Source: Gigaspora rosea (Eukaryota > Glomeromycota > Glomeromycetes > Diversisporales > Gigasporaceae). From it: a stretch of DNA of 64,000 nucleotides. Positions 1 to 12,644 of the stretch are shown here, piece after piece. The notes under the pieces are model-generated. The model was not told the origin of the DNA. It did no database searches and was given only the letters and a program-made list of their open reading frames with translations. The position numbers were made by a program, and so were the translations under genes. The stretch is from contig QKWP01000032.1 of the NCBI GenBank assembly GCA_003550325.1, positions 228,941 to 292,940 of the forward strand, written 5' to 3'. Position 1 is the stretch's first letter. Every line of letters starts with the position of its first letter.

Positions 1-233
1 AAGACTTTAGTACTACTAAGCAAAGAAGTAGTAAATACAAAAACCTAAGCTTTGTCAAGGTATAGATATAAAAATAGAAATAAGCTCTTGGTTAAATTTG
101 TTTTTCTATATAGTATAAATCTTTCAAGTCCTTATATTTTGGTACACTTTTTTTTGGCTTTTTTGGCTTTTCAAATTTTGACAAAATTATGTATTTTGAT
201 TTATCTCCCTCAAAACATTGGCAATATTTATTT

Positions 234-412
234 AAGACCCCGAAATATATATAGATAGGTCAGGTTAATTATAAGGTTACTAAAAAAGAAAAGATTTGCA
301 GAAAAACTTCAAAAATAAGCAAAAAATTACTATAAATAGAAAAGATCTATATAACAAACCTCAAAAATAAGCAAACTCATACCTGACCTATCTATGTATA
401 TTTTGGGGTCCT
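234..412. mobile_element. MITE, family 1 copy A (hAT-type, 8-bp target duplication)
   Basis: A 179-bp non-coding element. Its termini are inverted copies of the family-1 end AGGACCCCGAAATATATA (first G changed to A here), and both arms contain the GATAGGTCAGG motif. It is flanked by ATTTATTT (226-233) and ATTTATCT (413-420), an 8-bp duplication with one mismatch. Four further copies lie at 8334, 24627, 44602 and 47473. The 8-bp duplication suggests mobilisation by a hAT transposase. The 68-codon ORF over its left edge is chance. Confidence 0.85.
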
Positions 413-420
413 ATTTATCT

Positions 421-1977
421 TTACCAAATTGGGAATACAGCTGCCATATTGGAACCAAGTTATAAATAAATTTTGGGTTTTGTGAAATAAACAAGAATAA
501 CATATTTTGAAGGATTATACAAACTAAAAATTTTTTCTAAAATGTTCTTTAGCTGTAGTCTTTTTTTATTTTATTTCATGTATATATTATACTTTGGTAG
601 AGCATCAATATTATATAAATTCTTCAACAAATTTAGATTTTAAAACTTAAAATTTTTAGACCTATTAGTTACTATTTTCTTTTGTCTTTTCTTCTTTCTA
701 TCACTTATATTTTACTATTTGCTTTGGTCTTTCATATAGGTAGTATAGAATTTTTCCCTACTTAGTATTCCTTTTATTTTCTATATTTGTTTTTTTTCTA
801 GTAGAATTCTTTTACTTGAAAAGCTAGAAAAAAAAGGTTTAAAAGTAGGCAGTTTGATAGAGCCCCTAGCTAAACAAATATAAGGCTAGTGCAGCAGGTG
901 CATTTGATTTTTCTAGAAAAAATAGATTGATGTTGAACTTAGTAGAAAATTTTATTATATATTTATTTGTATACTATAAATTTTAATAAAGTCTTAGCAA
1001 GGTTGAAAAAAATAAGATTTTTATCTTTTTGCATTTGTTAAAAAATAAACAAATAAAATAGTTGTCAAAGTCTTATCTTTTATTAAGTTAGTTATAAATA
1101 TCACTGTTTATGCTAGTAATCATAATCATAGTTATTAAGGCTATAATACTAATATATTATCTTTTGTTCTAATTATTATATTATGTTTATTTTAACTAAT
1201 GCACTATAATTGTTTTAAAAAAGAAAAGAAAAAATGATAGTACTGTAAAATAAAATAAAACTACTATTATGCTTGTTCTATATTACTATCTTGCTGTATT
1301 CTATATTTATTATTGTACTACACCTATATAAAATATTATTCTATATCCATTCTAACTATATATTTTAACTATTATATTATATTCTCTAAATATTGAACTA
1401 CATTCATTCTAAAAAAAATAAAAATAAAATAAAACCTACTTAACAAAAAACTTACTGAAATAGCAACAACTTATTAAAAAAATATGCCAAAAACAATAAA
1501 AAACATACTAGAAAACATCTACAAAGGATAAAGAACTTACTGAATTGTCTAAGAATAGCTAATACTATTACTATATAACTTTAAAAATGGGCACCCTTTT
1601 TTTGCACATAAATATGGATTATAGTCTTTATAATTCAGGCCAAAATTGACTTAATATAGGCCAGGGTGCTTATTTTTGAACTTATTTATGAAGAAATATG
1701 ATATACCAAAAACACACAAATTATAAATATATAATAACTTCAATGCTCTTGTGATAGCTCTAGTTACAGTACTAGCAATAGCTCTAGCAATGATTTTAGC
1801 AACAGCTCTATAAAAAAATAAAAAACAAAAATAAATAAAAAATTTTATTTATATTATTATTAATCTTCAATATAATTGGTAATTTATATAAGGGTCATAA
1901 TAGTAATTATAATTTTTTTAAAATAAAATAATTTAAATAAAAAACAATTTATATAATTTAATGCATATGCATTGTAC
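421..1977. other. AT-rich intergenic DNA, no gene seen
   Basis: Only AT-rich sequence with poly-A and poly-T runs. I found no open frame with coding character, no tRNA-like fold and no clear terminal repeats. Confidence 0.6.
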
Positions 1978-2641
1978 TATCCCTTAAACCATCAGCAGTT
2001 AGCAGACATATTTGGCTGCTAAAATGTTAAAATAGTTGTTTCTGATCTATTTTTATAAAATTTAAAATATTTTAAAAAAATTTTATATATAAATATTTAA
2101 AAATAAGGATTATAAAATAGTAATATTTATTTTTAAATTATAAGAAAAAAAATAAAGTTGTCTATATAGTAAAACTTTTAAAAATCAAATTTTTTTTAAA
2201 AAAAATACAAAATTTTATCTTTTTTTCATTGACAAACTTTTTAAAATTCTAAGTATAAGTCCCATATAATTTTGATACAAATTGTAGAATTTGGTTTAAA
2301 AAATAACTTTTTTAATTATTAAAATTTTATAATTTTATAAATAAAATTTTAACTTTTTATAATAGCTATAGATGGGAACATATAAAAATTTAAAAATTAA
2401 TAAAAAATAATTTGAAAATTTTATAATAAAATTTTAGAATTGGCAATATTTTAAAGTAAATATCTTTAATACTATTAAAGTTAAAGTAAAAATTTTACTT
2501 AATAATAATTAAAAATATCTCAAAGTTATTTTAGCTTAGAAATAGGGGACATATGCTTAATAAAATTTCAAGTTATTGTAAAAAATATGAAAAAAATACA
2601 TTTTAGCAGCCATATTTGGCCACTGGACGGTTTAAGAGATA
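1978..2641. mobile_element. TIR element with TATCCCTT ends (copy 1)
   Basis: Left end TATCCCTTAAACC and right end GGTTTAAGAGATA are inverted repeats. They are followed by subterminal inverted motifs (CATATTTGGC near both ends). The ~660-bp interior is AT-rich and non-coding. It shares the word GATGGGAACATATAAAA with the element at 22623-23269, which has the same terminal TATCCCTT, so the two are one family. The target duplication is not clear. Confidence 0.65.
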
Positions 2642-2699
2642 ATGTACCTATTTGTTAAACCAATTAGATTATAGAATCAGGTATAATTTAAAACAATTA

Positions 2700-3076
2700 C
2701 CGTATTTACTTGAAATAACGCATACCTGCGCGATATTTTGAGGGGATGCATGTTATTTCAAGTACACGCATGGTCGTTATTTCAGAGTAAAGGTCTAATT
2801 TCTAAAAAAATTGTGCATTATATATGTGTGATGCATAAAAAACCTGAATTTCTTAATTTTATATATAGCCTTTCTGATCTAAGTCAGATTTTTTCACTAA
2901 AAATATTCTTATTTCTGCTTGTTATTTGAATTCGATATTTTAGCAGATTATTATTTAGCATTTGGAGTATCTGTTATATTGGACACACATGGCCATTATT
3001 TCGAAACCAACATGCTATTTTAAGAAAATGCAATTTTCAAAATAATGCTCATATGCATTATTTCGAGTAAATACGG
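2700..3076. mobile_element. TA-flanked MITE (mariner-like), CCGTATTTACT ends
   Basis: A 377-bp element with inverted ends CCGTATTTACTTGAAATAA and TTATTTCGAGTAAATACGG, flanked by TA on both sides (2698-2699, 3077-3078). Subterminal GTTATTTC motifs recur inside. TA duplication is typical of the Tc1/mariner superfamily. Related ends occur at 19146-19280 and around 25311-26072. No transposase is present. Confidence 0.75.
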
Positions 3077-3078
3077 TA

Positions 3079-4367
3079 TTATAAAATGCACTTATAGTAT
3101 TTTACCATCACAGGTAAATTAGATTTGCAAATCTGTATAACAAAAACAAAAAATAAATTTTAATACTTTAGAGTTAGGGTAAGGCCTGGGATTTTATTTG
3201 TGCATTAGTATATACAAAATTTAGCAAAAAATTTTTTTATTAGAGTAGTTTCATAAGCAAAATTTAGAGATATAAATGTTTTTTTAAAAAAAATAAACAA
3301 AAAAACGAAATTTTTTGTTATACCTAATTTTAAATTTTGATTGGCTATTTTAATATTTTTGTGTAATATAGTGTAAAACACCATAGTACATTTTAGTAAA
3401 ACTCATTTAAAATTAAATAAAATAGCAATATTTTAAAAAATTGCTTGTAGCTTATTTTTTTTGTTTATGTAACTATTTTTATGCTCTAACAAGAATATTC
3501 TTTGCAAAATTTTGCTATAAAACTCTTTATTTTGCTTATACATTTTTACATTCTAGCTCTAACTAACAAAAAGAATATATTGTTTTAGTTGTTTTGATTT
3601 TATATTATACCAAATATTATAGAGTCTTTACAATACACTAGTGCAAAATAATAAAATTCTTAAAAAAATAATTATAATTTAAAATAAAAAAATAATTTAA
3701 AATAAACAAAATATGGGCCGGTGCAAAAATGTAAATATACTAAAACTAATAGTTAATTTTGTCTATATATAAAAGTTTCTCAATTTTAATTATTTATTTA
3801 TAATTTTTTTATATCAAATAAAGAGAACTTTAAGCTACTTTTTAATAGAATTTTTATTATCTTTTTGTAGTTTGTTTGTTGTCTTATAAATTTTTTTAAA
3901 ATTTAATTTTTTTTAAAAAAAAACAAGAAAAATTTTTTTTTTTAAAAAAAAATGATTTTTGCAATCAATATGCAACTTTGTAATTTGTATTAAGCAAGTG
4001 CATTGCCATATATATGCTAAATATACAGTTAAAATTTTAGTTTAATTGGATTAGTAGTTGTTAAAATATAAAATAAAAACTAATTATTATAATAAAGTTG
4101 TACACTTAAAGCTGGGTCCATCATGAATTTAAATTAATGTTAAGGTTAGGATCAGTTTAGAGCCTATAGCAGATAGGAACTAAAGTTAGAAGGCCTATAT
4201 GTAAACTTGTTACCCCAACATTTTTTTTATGGCCCAAGAAAGATTTAATCTCTCGTTTCTTGTATTTCTTGCATTTTTTACTTTTTTTGCTTCTTCGGAA
4301 TGATCTGTGTATAGTGATTTGAACCGAGATCAAAATCATTAATCGGTTATCTGAACTGGTCCCACTC
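3079..4367. other. AT-rich intergenic DNA
   Basis: No gene, RNA or bounded element recognised. Long A and T runs lie at 3890-3955. The short antisense ORF at 4157-4375 has no recognisable protein features. Confidence 0.5.
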
Positions 4368-4515
4368 AATTTCAATCGGGTTTACCGGAACTGTTTCGGT
4401 TAACTCAGTTGACCCGCATCATCCGAATTACCTGGGTCAACTGGGTCAGAATTTCTAATCGAATTATCGGTTAAACTGAATTGTCTGGATCAACTAGGTC
4501 AACTGGGTTAGTAGA
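4368..4515. repeat. Degenerate short-word repeat (GGGTCAACT / GGTTAAC)
   Basis: The words CTGGGTCAACTGGGTCA and CGGTTAACT, and variants, recur many times in about 150 bp. Related GGTTAACCGG words recur at 5985-6186. Possibly the subterminal part of a decayed DNA transposon; no bounded ends were found. Confidence 0.45.
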
Positions 4516-4796
4516 GTTATTATATGAGTCAAAAAATAGTAACTCCAGTCAATAGAATAAAGCTCTTTCACAAATAATATATAACCAACAGAAGCCGAAC
4601 TCGGGTTATGTTAAAAAAAAAAATATAAAAAAAAGCAAAAAGCAAAAATATATTTGAAAATATCTATAGATAACCTGTTTGACCTGAGTTGGCACAATTT
4701 TTGACCTGTGATTCACATAACCCGTCGGGTTAATCTAGGGATACTACAGATCTGTGATAGCATAAATTCAGATTTTATCACAGAAGCATATGCAAC

Positions 4797-5107
4797 TAGG
4801 GATGGTAAAGTCAGTTCAGGCCTGGTCTTGGTCCTAGGACCTGTGAGTCCTATAACACGGACTTAAGGACCAGGTTCTTATATAATAAGTCCTAGAACTT
4901 ATACTCAACCAATAGGATTAAGTTCTTGGACTTAGTTCTAATACTTTCCAACCAATTAAAATTCTTTGTTTTATATTCTAATATATTTTATATTAGGACC
5001 TATTGTGGACCTATAGACCTAGGTCCTAAAATTGGGACCTAGTTTTTAAAGACCAGGTCTCAAAACCAGGTCCTAAAGTCCCGGACTTAAAGACTTTACC
5101 ATCTCTA
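4797..5107. mobile_element. hAT-type MITE built of GGACCT/AGGTCC words
   Basis: A 311-bp element with inverted ends TAGGGATGGTAAAGTC and GACTTTACCATCTCTA. The flanks TATGCAAC (4789-4796) and TATGCGAC (5108-5115) form an 8-bp duplication with one mismatch. TAGGG-like termini plus an 8-bp duplication are typical of hAT. The interior is largely repeats of the short word GGACCTR in both orientations. Confidence 0.8.
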
Positions 5108-5360
5108 TATGCGACTGCTATATTTACATATCAAGATGAATTTTGCATAATTAATAAAGCATAGTTTGTATATAAAATAGCCGGAATTAAAGATTGAATA
5201 ATATCGGGTTTATCAATTTCCCTACCAGTTCCTATTGAATGCAGCATTTAATTGTACGAAACATAAATTTCATTATCAGATTTGAAATTTCAAATAACGG
5301 TAGAATGTTAAGTAATAAAATATATCGTTAAAGTAGTATAAAAATTTAATAAGAAACTTA

Positions 5361-5656
5361 TATTAGGACACAAAGTTAATTTTTCGTTTTGAATAACATG
5401 GTGATCCAAAATTTCAGTTGGCTGGTCAGATTTGTTTTTTTTTTAATTTACTATAAATTAATATGTTCATGTTCATACCTAGAAAATTTCAATTTTTTTT
5501 TCATTTCTATTGGATAATTCCAGAAAATTAAGGTCCCCATCAGGTGATACCGGAGAAAAAATTAAATAGCAAACATGGAATAATTGGCATGATTGAAATT
5601 TAAAAAATGGTCAGCGGGTTATGCTAAATGAAAAATTAACTTTGCGTGGCCTTATA
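5361..5656. mobile_element. MITE with TATTAGGACAC / GTGGCCTTATA ends
   Basis: Inverted ends share AAAGTTAATTTTTC and TATWAGG. The ~296-bp body is non-coding. The target duplication is unclear, so the superfamily is not assigned. Confidence 0.55.
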
Positions 5657-5980
5657 CTAAAATTTTGCAGAGAATTTTTTTGTTTAGTGCAAAAAACAGT
5701 TTTGTAAACATAACTCTTTTCGTAATTTTATATTACACTGATTTTGTGGGTTTATTGGTAAATTACTGATGGGTTCAGTACTTACAATAACGATAACAAT
5801 AAAAATTTATAATAATAAATTTCACATATTTCTATCTAATCCACATAATTTGTAGCATAATTTAAAAAAATTTATCGCATAATTCGCATAATTTAAAGTG
5901 TAAAGCAAACAGAATTTGGTGTTTGTTGCAGCAAAAATTTAGAATCCCTAGGTCAATCCGTATGGGTCAGCTGATTCAGG

Positions 5981-6186
5981 TAACACCTCTAATGCAGTAC
6001 AACCGTTTTTGTAATTGGTTAACCGGCTATCAACCGATTATGCTAAATTACCCGATTAAGCATTTTATTTAATCAGTTAACCGTAACACCTCTAATGCAG
6101 TACAACCGTTTTTGTAATTGGTTAACCGGCTATCAACCGATTATGCTGAATTACTCGATTAAGCATTTTATTTAATCAGTTAACCG
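5981..6186. repeat. 103-bp tandem duplication
   Basis: Two nearly identical direct copies (5981-6083 and 6084-6186) start with TAACACCTCTAATGCAG and end with AATCAGTTAACCG. They differ at only a couple of positions, so the duplication is young. Confidence 0.85.
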
Positions 6187-6547
6187 TATTTCTTTCGTTT
6201 CAGGTTAGTTACCCAATTATAGGCCAACTGGGTCAAATCACTATCTGTGTAAACAAAAACTTGTGATTTTGATTGAAACAGAAGATCTTGTGATGGACCT
6301 GGCTTTAAGCAACCCCTATATATAGTAATTTGAGTTAATATATATGTACGCAAAGATACATATACCCACATCATGTAACCTATAGATTGCTACCAAGATT
6401 CAAGGTTGGGTATAATATTACATGATTAAAAAAATTCAAACCAAATATTCATTTTGACAAAATTCACTCATTTTGCAAGAAATTGCATACTAAACCACTT
6501 TTTGCGCATTAATAAAAAGATTTCTTTGACAATTTTACTATATGGAG

Positions 6548-6784
6548 GTGAGTCAATAAAAAAGGGTCAAATTTTTCTAAGTAAAAGTTTTCTTGACTTT
6601 AAGCTTAAATATCTTAACAACTATCTTAATAAATTTAATAAATTTTTTTTATTTTAATTTTATATAATTTCAAGATTAAAATAAAAATTTTTTAGCAAAT
6701 TTGATTAAATAGTTGTCAAGATATTTTAGTTTAAAATTAAAAAAATTTTACTAAAAATGATTTGTCCCTTTTCTACTGACTCAC
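6548..6784. mobile_element. MITE with GTGAGTCA ends
   Basis: Left end GTGAGTCAATAAAAAAGGG and right end CCCTTTTCTACTGACTCAC are inverted repeats, with further inverted matching inward (AAATATCTT with AACAACTAT). About 237 bp, AT-rich. The 67-codon ORF across it is chance. Confidence 0.6.
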
Positions 6785-8103
6785 TTCGGCTAAACCCAAA
6801 CCCTAATATAATTCTCACCTAATTCTAACCTAATATAAACAATATTAGTATTACTATTTTGTATGTAATACTGTATGATCAAAATAATAGGTACAAAAAA
6901 TTTAATGTACTCTATAGATATATTTATATTGATTCTAGTAATTTTTATGTAGTAATTATTACTAAATTTTAAAAATTGTATTTTAATAACTATAATTCAA
7001 TTAAGCTAAAATTTTAACTATATATTTAGCATATATATAACAATATACTTGTACAATATATATAAACTTACAAAAGTAATATATTTATAACAAAAATAAT
7101 TTTTTTAAAAGGACTTTTTTGAATTTTTCTTAAAAAAGATTAAAATTTTAAAAAATTATTATACAATTAAATGTCTATAAAAGGATAATAAAAATTAGAC
7201 ATTACTTTATAGGGACCCATGATTGACAAATAAAATTTGATCATGTGAATCACATGCTTGATTGATCAAATCAATCGATCACGTGATTCATGTGATCAAT
7301 TTTTATTTATTAATTATATTACTTAAAATTTTATTAAACAAATCTATAATTTTATTATTAAAAAAAAATAGACTTAATATAAAATTTTAAATTTACTCAA
7401 ATTGGTAAAGTATTTTAAACTAATTTAAAGGTACAAATTACCTGATTATTTGTTTTAAATTATATATCGTATTTTATATAATTCTAAAACCAATCCATCC
7501 AAATAAAAACTTAGACTACAAAAATCTTCTTTAACTAATTTATCCCAGCATATAGAATTATATTCACTAAAAGTTTTGTCAGTACTTTTAACTATTATAA
7601 CTACAACAAGATATGTTCATTTGTCACATAATCTCAAAATAAATCTTTGTTAAAACCATCTTTAGTTCCTCAAAATAGTAATTTAAATGTAGTGACGAAA
7701 TTTACTACCAACAATGATAATATCACTAAAGAAATAAAAAACCACTAAAGAAGGCTTCAACAATTCAGGCCTTCAATTTCAAATGAAGAAATATCTAAAA
7801 AATGAAAGAAGCTATTTTAAAAAAAAAATCTTGTAAAAAAAAAGACTAGTAAAGAAAAAAAGGCTAGTACTTATCTGAAAGACCAGCTTTAAATAATAAT
7901 ACCATTAAAGACTTCAACAATAACAATTCCAAGGCCTTATTTATTTTATGTCTTAGACCCTCTAAATGAAAAAGTACCTAAGGAGAGCACCAAAAATTAC
8001 CTAATTAGGGTTTCACTAAGTAGCTGACCCTCCTACCCCCTATCTGATAATTTTTCTAAGCATTTGATTGGTTAAAATTTAATAATATATATATATCTAT
8101 ATT
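6785..8103. other. AT-rich intergenic DNA with a short inverted repeat
   Basis: Contains an inverted repeat at about 7219-7312 (GATCATGTGAATCAC pairing with GTGATTCATGTGATC). Around 7690-7990 there is asparagine- and lysine-rich potential coding in broken frames, but nothing recognisable. Confidence 0.4.
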
Positions 8104-8333
8104 AAAAATTGTATAACTTTTGATCTACTGGCCTGTTTTGAATGATTCAACTACCAAAATGTTTGTCTCAGTGAAACGATTCTAACAAGTCCAAAACCAT
8201 CAAAACCCAATCACAGGATCCCAAGATCGTTCAGCATTTGTGTAAATTTAATTGATAATACATCCAGAATAGGTGAAATATGGCATGCTTTCATCTAAAA
8301 ATTTTTTTACTAAGTTAAAGATATATGTCCACT

Positions 8334-8514
8334 AGGACCCCGAAATATATATAGATAGGTCAGGTATGAGTTTGCTTATTTTTGAGGTTTTTTATGCAGA
8401 TCTTTTCTATTTATAGTAATTTTTTTGCTTATTTTTAAAGTTTTTTCTGCAAATCATTCCTTTTTTAGTAACCCTAGAATTAACCTGACCTATTTATATA
8501 TATTTCGGGGTCCT
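8334..8514. mobile_element. MITE, family 1 copy B (reverse orientation)
   Basis: A 181-bp element starting AGGACCCCGAAATATATA and ending CGGGGTCCT, flanked by a perfect 8-bp duplication TGTCCACT (8326-8333 and 8515-8522). A related uninterrupted sequence (CATGTCCACTAATTAAAAG, near 8725-8745) acts as an empty site and confirms the boundaries. Confidence 0.93.
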
Positions 8515-8523
8515 TGTCCACTA

Positions 8524-9215
8524 ATTGAAAGTTGTAGAGCTTGTTGAGATGCATCTAACAGTCATCTAACGCTAGTTAGATCATCCAACTTGGCCTAGTA
8601 GAAGGCAAGTTATCGTCGAAAAAACAATTGGCTGACTATATAAAAATCCGTAACAGAAATCATATATGAAAATCACTATAGGCAAAATGTGCGTGCTTCT
8701 ATCTAATCTTTTTTCTTACTAAGTTAACGATACATGTCCACTAATTAAAAGTCGTAGAGCTCATCAAGACGCATCCAACTGTGGTTAGATCATCCAAATC
8801 GGCCCAGTGGATGGTGAGATGTCATCAAATAACATTGGCCAATTATATAAAATATGTATAAAACAATGTTTTTATATAGTTTGCCAATCGTTTTTTGACT
8901 ATATCTCACTATCCACTAGGCCGATTTGGATGATCTAACTACGTTAGATGCATCTCGATGAGCTCTACAACTTTTAATTAGTGACATGTATTATTAACTT
9001 AGTAAGAAAAACTTTTAGATGGAAGCATGCCACATTTCACCTATGTGATTTCTGTCACATAGTTGACCAATTGTTTTTGACGATATCTCACCATCCACTT
9101 TGCCGATTTGGATGATCTAACCACTATTAGATGCGTCTCTATGAGCTCTACAACTTTAAATTAGTAACATGTATCATTAACTTAGTAAGAAAAAAATTTA
9201 GATGGAATCACGCCA
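8524..9215. repeat. Four ~150-bp copies, two forward and two inverted
   Basis: The motif AGAGCTCATC with TTAGATCATCCAAATCGG is present forward near 8530-8650 and 8690-8840, and inverted near 8870-9020 and 9050-9220. Together they form a potential large hairpin. More diverged copies lie near 12,140-12,290, 49,740-49,850 and 51,110-51,180. Confidence 0.75.
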
Positions 9216-9464
9216 CATTTTATTAATCTAATTTCATCAAAATAATAAGAAAATCTTTAATGTTCTTGTGATCCCGTGATTAAATTTTAACAATTTTGGG
9301 CTCGTTGAAATTGTCTCTTCAAGGTGGTTATTTTGGTAGTAAAATTATCAAGAATGGACCAGTCAATTAAAAGTTATCAACGATTTTATTTTAATTTCAA
9401 ATTTTGTTTTACACAAATTATTTTGATTAAATAATAATATCTTGTGAACTATTGATTATAATTA

Positions 9465-9735
9465 CATAATTTTAGTACCATCTGATTCGACTCATTATGA
9501 CAAATTGAATTGTACCAAAATCGTATAATTTGGATCAATAGTTCACAAATATCATTAGAGATCTTTAGTGTGCCGAATTAGGTACTGTACCAAATTGGAC
9601 TATTTTTTAAAATAATCATTAAATATGATATTGTATGATTAAGTAAACAGATTTGGGTAATTTTGATTCCATTTGATTCGTCTCAATAAGATGAATCGAA
9701 TAGTACCAAAATTATCTGATTCTGATTGATATGGC
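9465..9735. repeat. Two copies of a ~75-bp palindrome (GGTACCATTTGATTCGTCTC family)
   Basis: Copies at about 9470-9560 and 9655-9735 read as near-palindromes: the word TACCATTTGATTCGTCTCA is followed by its reverse complement. The same palindrome recurs at 15,685-15,770, 15,860-15,950, 16,405-16,495, 16,590-16,685, 46,205-46,290 and 46,340-46,400, with a decayed form near 59,330. Confidence 0.7.
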
Positions 9736-10044
9736 AGGTGGTATACATATTTAATTATTAATTGTTTATAGAATACAAATCTTTGTTGATCTTAGGATTC
9801 TGTGATTAGAATTTAATAATTTTGAACTTGTTAGAATCGTCTCACAGAGGTGAACATTTTGGTAGTTAAATCATCAAAAATGGACTAGTAAATCAAAAGT
9901 TATTCAATATTAAAAATTATATATATATAATAATATATATAAATATATATTTATATATATTATATATATTATTATATATAGGACCTAATAAATTCTCTAC
10001 CTCTATCCACCTAAAAACAGGTGATAAATAGTGCTCCCCTAAGT

Positions 10045-12065
10045 AGTAGGTTATATATGATTAGAGGTTGCTAGCTAGGGGTCGCTTAGCCATTTGTGAT
10101 TGGTTAAAAACCCTGCTACATATAAAAAATAAGACAGATTTTTATTGGCTACTTGTCATGTTTATATTAAAACATAAGGCCAATTTGATTGATTAATAGA
10201 CGTGTATAATTTGCTTATATTCTAGGGTTATGTCTATTATAATAAGATATTAGACGCAATTTGATTGGTCAAAAACCCGTTAAATATAAAAAATAAGACA
10301 GATTTTTATTAGCTATTTGTCATATTTTTTCATAAAATATATGACGCAATTTGATTGGTTGGACTTTTATAAGTTAATAAGTGGTAGGTTATATATGATT
10401 AGGGGTTACTAGCTAGGGTTGCTCAGCCATTTGTGATTGGCCAAAACCCCATCACATATAAAAAAATAAGACAGATTTTTATTGGCTATTTGTTGTGTTT
10501 ATATTAAAACATAAGATTAATTTAATTGGTTAATAGACATGTATAATTTGTTTATATTCTAGAGTTAGGTCTATTATAATTAGGGTTGCGGCCCCAACTC
10601 TTTTTTTTAGTTATGGTGTTTCTCCTTAGTTTGGGTTTGGGAATCGGTATTTCTACCTAGTTGGGTTCATAACCCAAACCCAAATATGTATCCCATTTCG
10701 GTATATAGTGTTAAACTCAAAAACTACTAAAAAATGAAAAGAACTTTATATTAAGAAGCTTACAAACTATTAATACACGCAAAAAGAATTTATCTCTTTT
10801 TTAAAAATAGATAAATAACACGTAAATTGATATTTATTATTAATAAACCCAAGCTCTAATCGATCAACAAATTCAATGTGAATAGATTATTAACGAAGCT
10901 ATTTCTTGTTCTTTATTACCGATACATTTTGAAAAGTAATTAAAATAATTCTATTTTATTTTAAATTACCATGACTCTTATTAAAGATGCCACATAGCTC
11001 ACATATCCCTTAGCCCATATAATTATTAATAAACTATATATTATCGACTACTACTTAATCCAAAGTTACATTTATTACTCTTGTAATATAACTTTATAAA
11101 TGTAAAATATATAGTAAACGTTAGTACAAGTCTATTATTATTATAAGATTTAGTATATTAAATAGTGCACTCAAAGTTCCAAGTTTAAAGCTTACATGTA
11201 ATGTTTCAATCTTCTTTTTTTAATGACTGTTTTTGGCATTTAAAACTTATATACAGTTAATATAACTAGTATTAGTGTATATAGTAAAAATATTCACATC
11301 TAAGTGAAGTTCTTGAAGAGGTGAATTATTTTAGATTAATTTTAACAGTGAATATCTATGTTCATTTAGAGCTAGAATATGATTTCATAGTAATTTTTTG
11401 TTGGTAAAACGTTATGTTCTCAAAAAGTACTTTATAAGTTACCCGGTCATCCTATGAGCTAAATATGGTATACAGTATCAGTAAGTTTTGTATTCGATAT
11501 TTACCTGATACTTATTTATCAGTTTGATGTCAAAATTTCGCAATCTTTTTGGCTAAAGTGCCAAACTTTAAATGACCTCTTTGTTTGGGATGTGTCCCAA
11601 ACCCATAATATAATTTATATGTCAGAATGTTTGATATTATAGCAAACTAGAGACATTTTGCGAAACCTAGTAAATACTATTTGGAATTCTACCAAATCCC
11701 AAACTAGTAAGTTGGGCCGCAACCCTAATTATAATAAAATATATGATGCAATTTATTGGTCAAAAATCCTGTTATATATAAAAAATAAGACAGATTTTTG
11801 TTGGCTATTTGTCGCATTTATAATAAAATATAAGACGCAATTTGATTGGTTGAACTTTTATAAGTTGGTAAATAGTAGATTATATGATTAGAGATTGCTA
11901 GCTAGGGGTCGCTCGGCCATTTGTGATTGGTCAAAAACACCACTACATATAAAAAAACAAGATAGATTTTTATTGGCTACTTGTTATGTTTATATTAAAA
12001 TATAAGGACAATTTGATTGGTTAATAATATGTATAATTTGTTTACATTCTAGAATTAGGTCTATT
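10045..12065. repeat. ~340-bp tandem repeat, three units, interrupted
   Basis: Units begin at about 10,045, 10,384 and 11,877 with TAGTAGGTTATATATGATTA followed by GGTTGCTAGCTAGGG. All contain the AAATAAGACAGATTTTTATT word. Unit 2 is split by the hAT-type insertion at 10581-11727, so the duplication predates that insertion. No coding sequence. Confidence 0.8.
10581..11727. mobile_element. Non-autonomous hAT-type element, 1.15 kb
   Basis: Ends TAGGGTTGCGGCC and GGCCGCAACCCTA are inverted repeats. The flanks are a perfect 8-bp duplication ATTATAAT (10573-10580 and 11728-11735). Subterminal inverted words (CCCAAACC with GGTTTGGG) lie near both ends. TAGGGTTG termini with an 8-bp duplication are diagnostic of hAT elements. 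No transposase remnant is visible; the small ORF at 11658 overlaps the right end by chance. Confidence 0.92.
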
Positions 12066-12644
12066 AATACACAATTTTCCAGTCAACTGGTTCAAAAATT
12101 TTTTTTATATATATAAATTTTACTATAAGTGCAAATGCACAGCATCTCTATCTAAAACTTTTTTTTATACTAAGTTAATCACTTTTCTAGCTTAAGAAAC
12201 TTTTGTAAAGCTCATTAAAACACATCTAATAGTGGTTAGAGCGTCAAAATCAGCTTGGTAGATACTAAGTTATCTTTAAAAAACCTTTCTTTTACTATGT
12301 AAATTTCTTTACAAACAATAGTATTGTTTATAAAGAAATTTATATAGTAAAACTTTTAACTAACCTTGTGTTTATAATTAAATACGTAAAAAATTATGGT
12401 GCTTATATATTTAATTATAAGCCAAATATGTGTTAAAAAGGGCAGTTTTTTAAAAATTTGCTTCCAAGTTTATCCTTGAAGTTGTCAACCCATCATAAAC
12501 CCATCGTTCCCCTCCTCAAACACCCGAATATTTCAACAAACAGTAAAAGCACTTCTTTCTACAGCTTAGCATAGCTCTTTTATTGAGTTTTATTGGTTTT
12601 TTAACTTGTCCAGACGTCAAAGAAGCTCTTTTGTTAGTTGTAAT
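12066..12644. other. Intergenic, with a diverged repeat copy and a short hairpin
   Basis: Holds a diverged copy of the 8.5-9.2 kb repeat (12,140-12,290) and a small perfect hairpin (TAAATTTCTTTACAAACAAT pairing just downstream, 12,297-12,346). No gene. Confidence 0.5.

Larger units (their letters stand above)
8104..9905. mobile_element. Composite long-inverted-repeat element
   Basis: The two ends are ~120-bp inverted copies: ACTTTTGATCTACTGG on the left pairs with CTAGTAAATCAAAAGT on the right, and both contain the CATCAAAA and ACCAAAATG words. A related segment recurs at 9235-9370 and as an inverted pair at 16,020-16,330. The interior holds four ~150-bp repeat copies and MITE copy B. No coding sequence. 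Probably a nested cluster of non-autonomous elements. Confidence 0.55.

Noticed and set aside
9915..9985. TA-rich palindromic tract as an origin or matrix site
   Set aside because: Simple TA microsatellite. Nothing in the sequence shows function.
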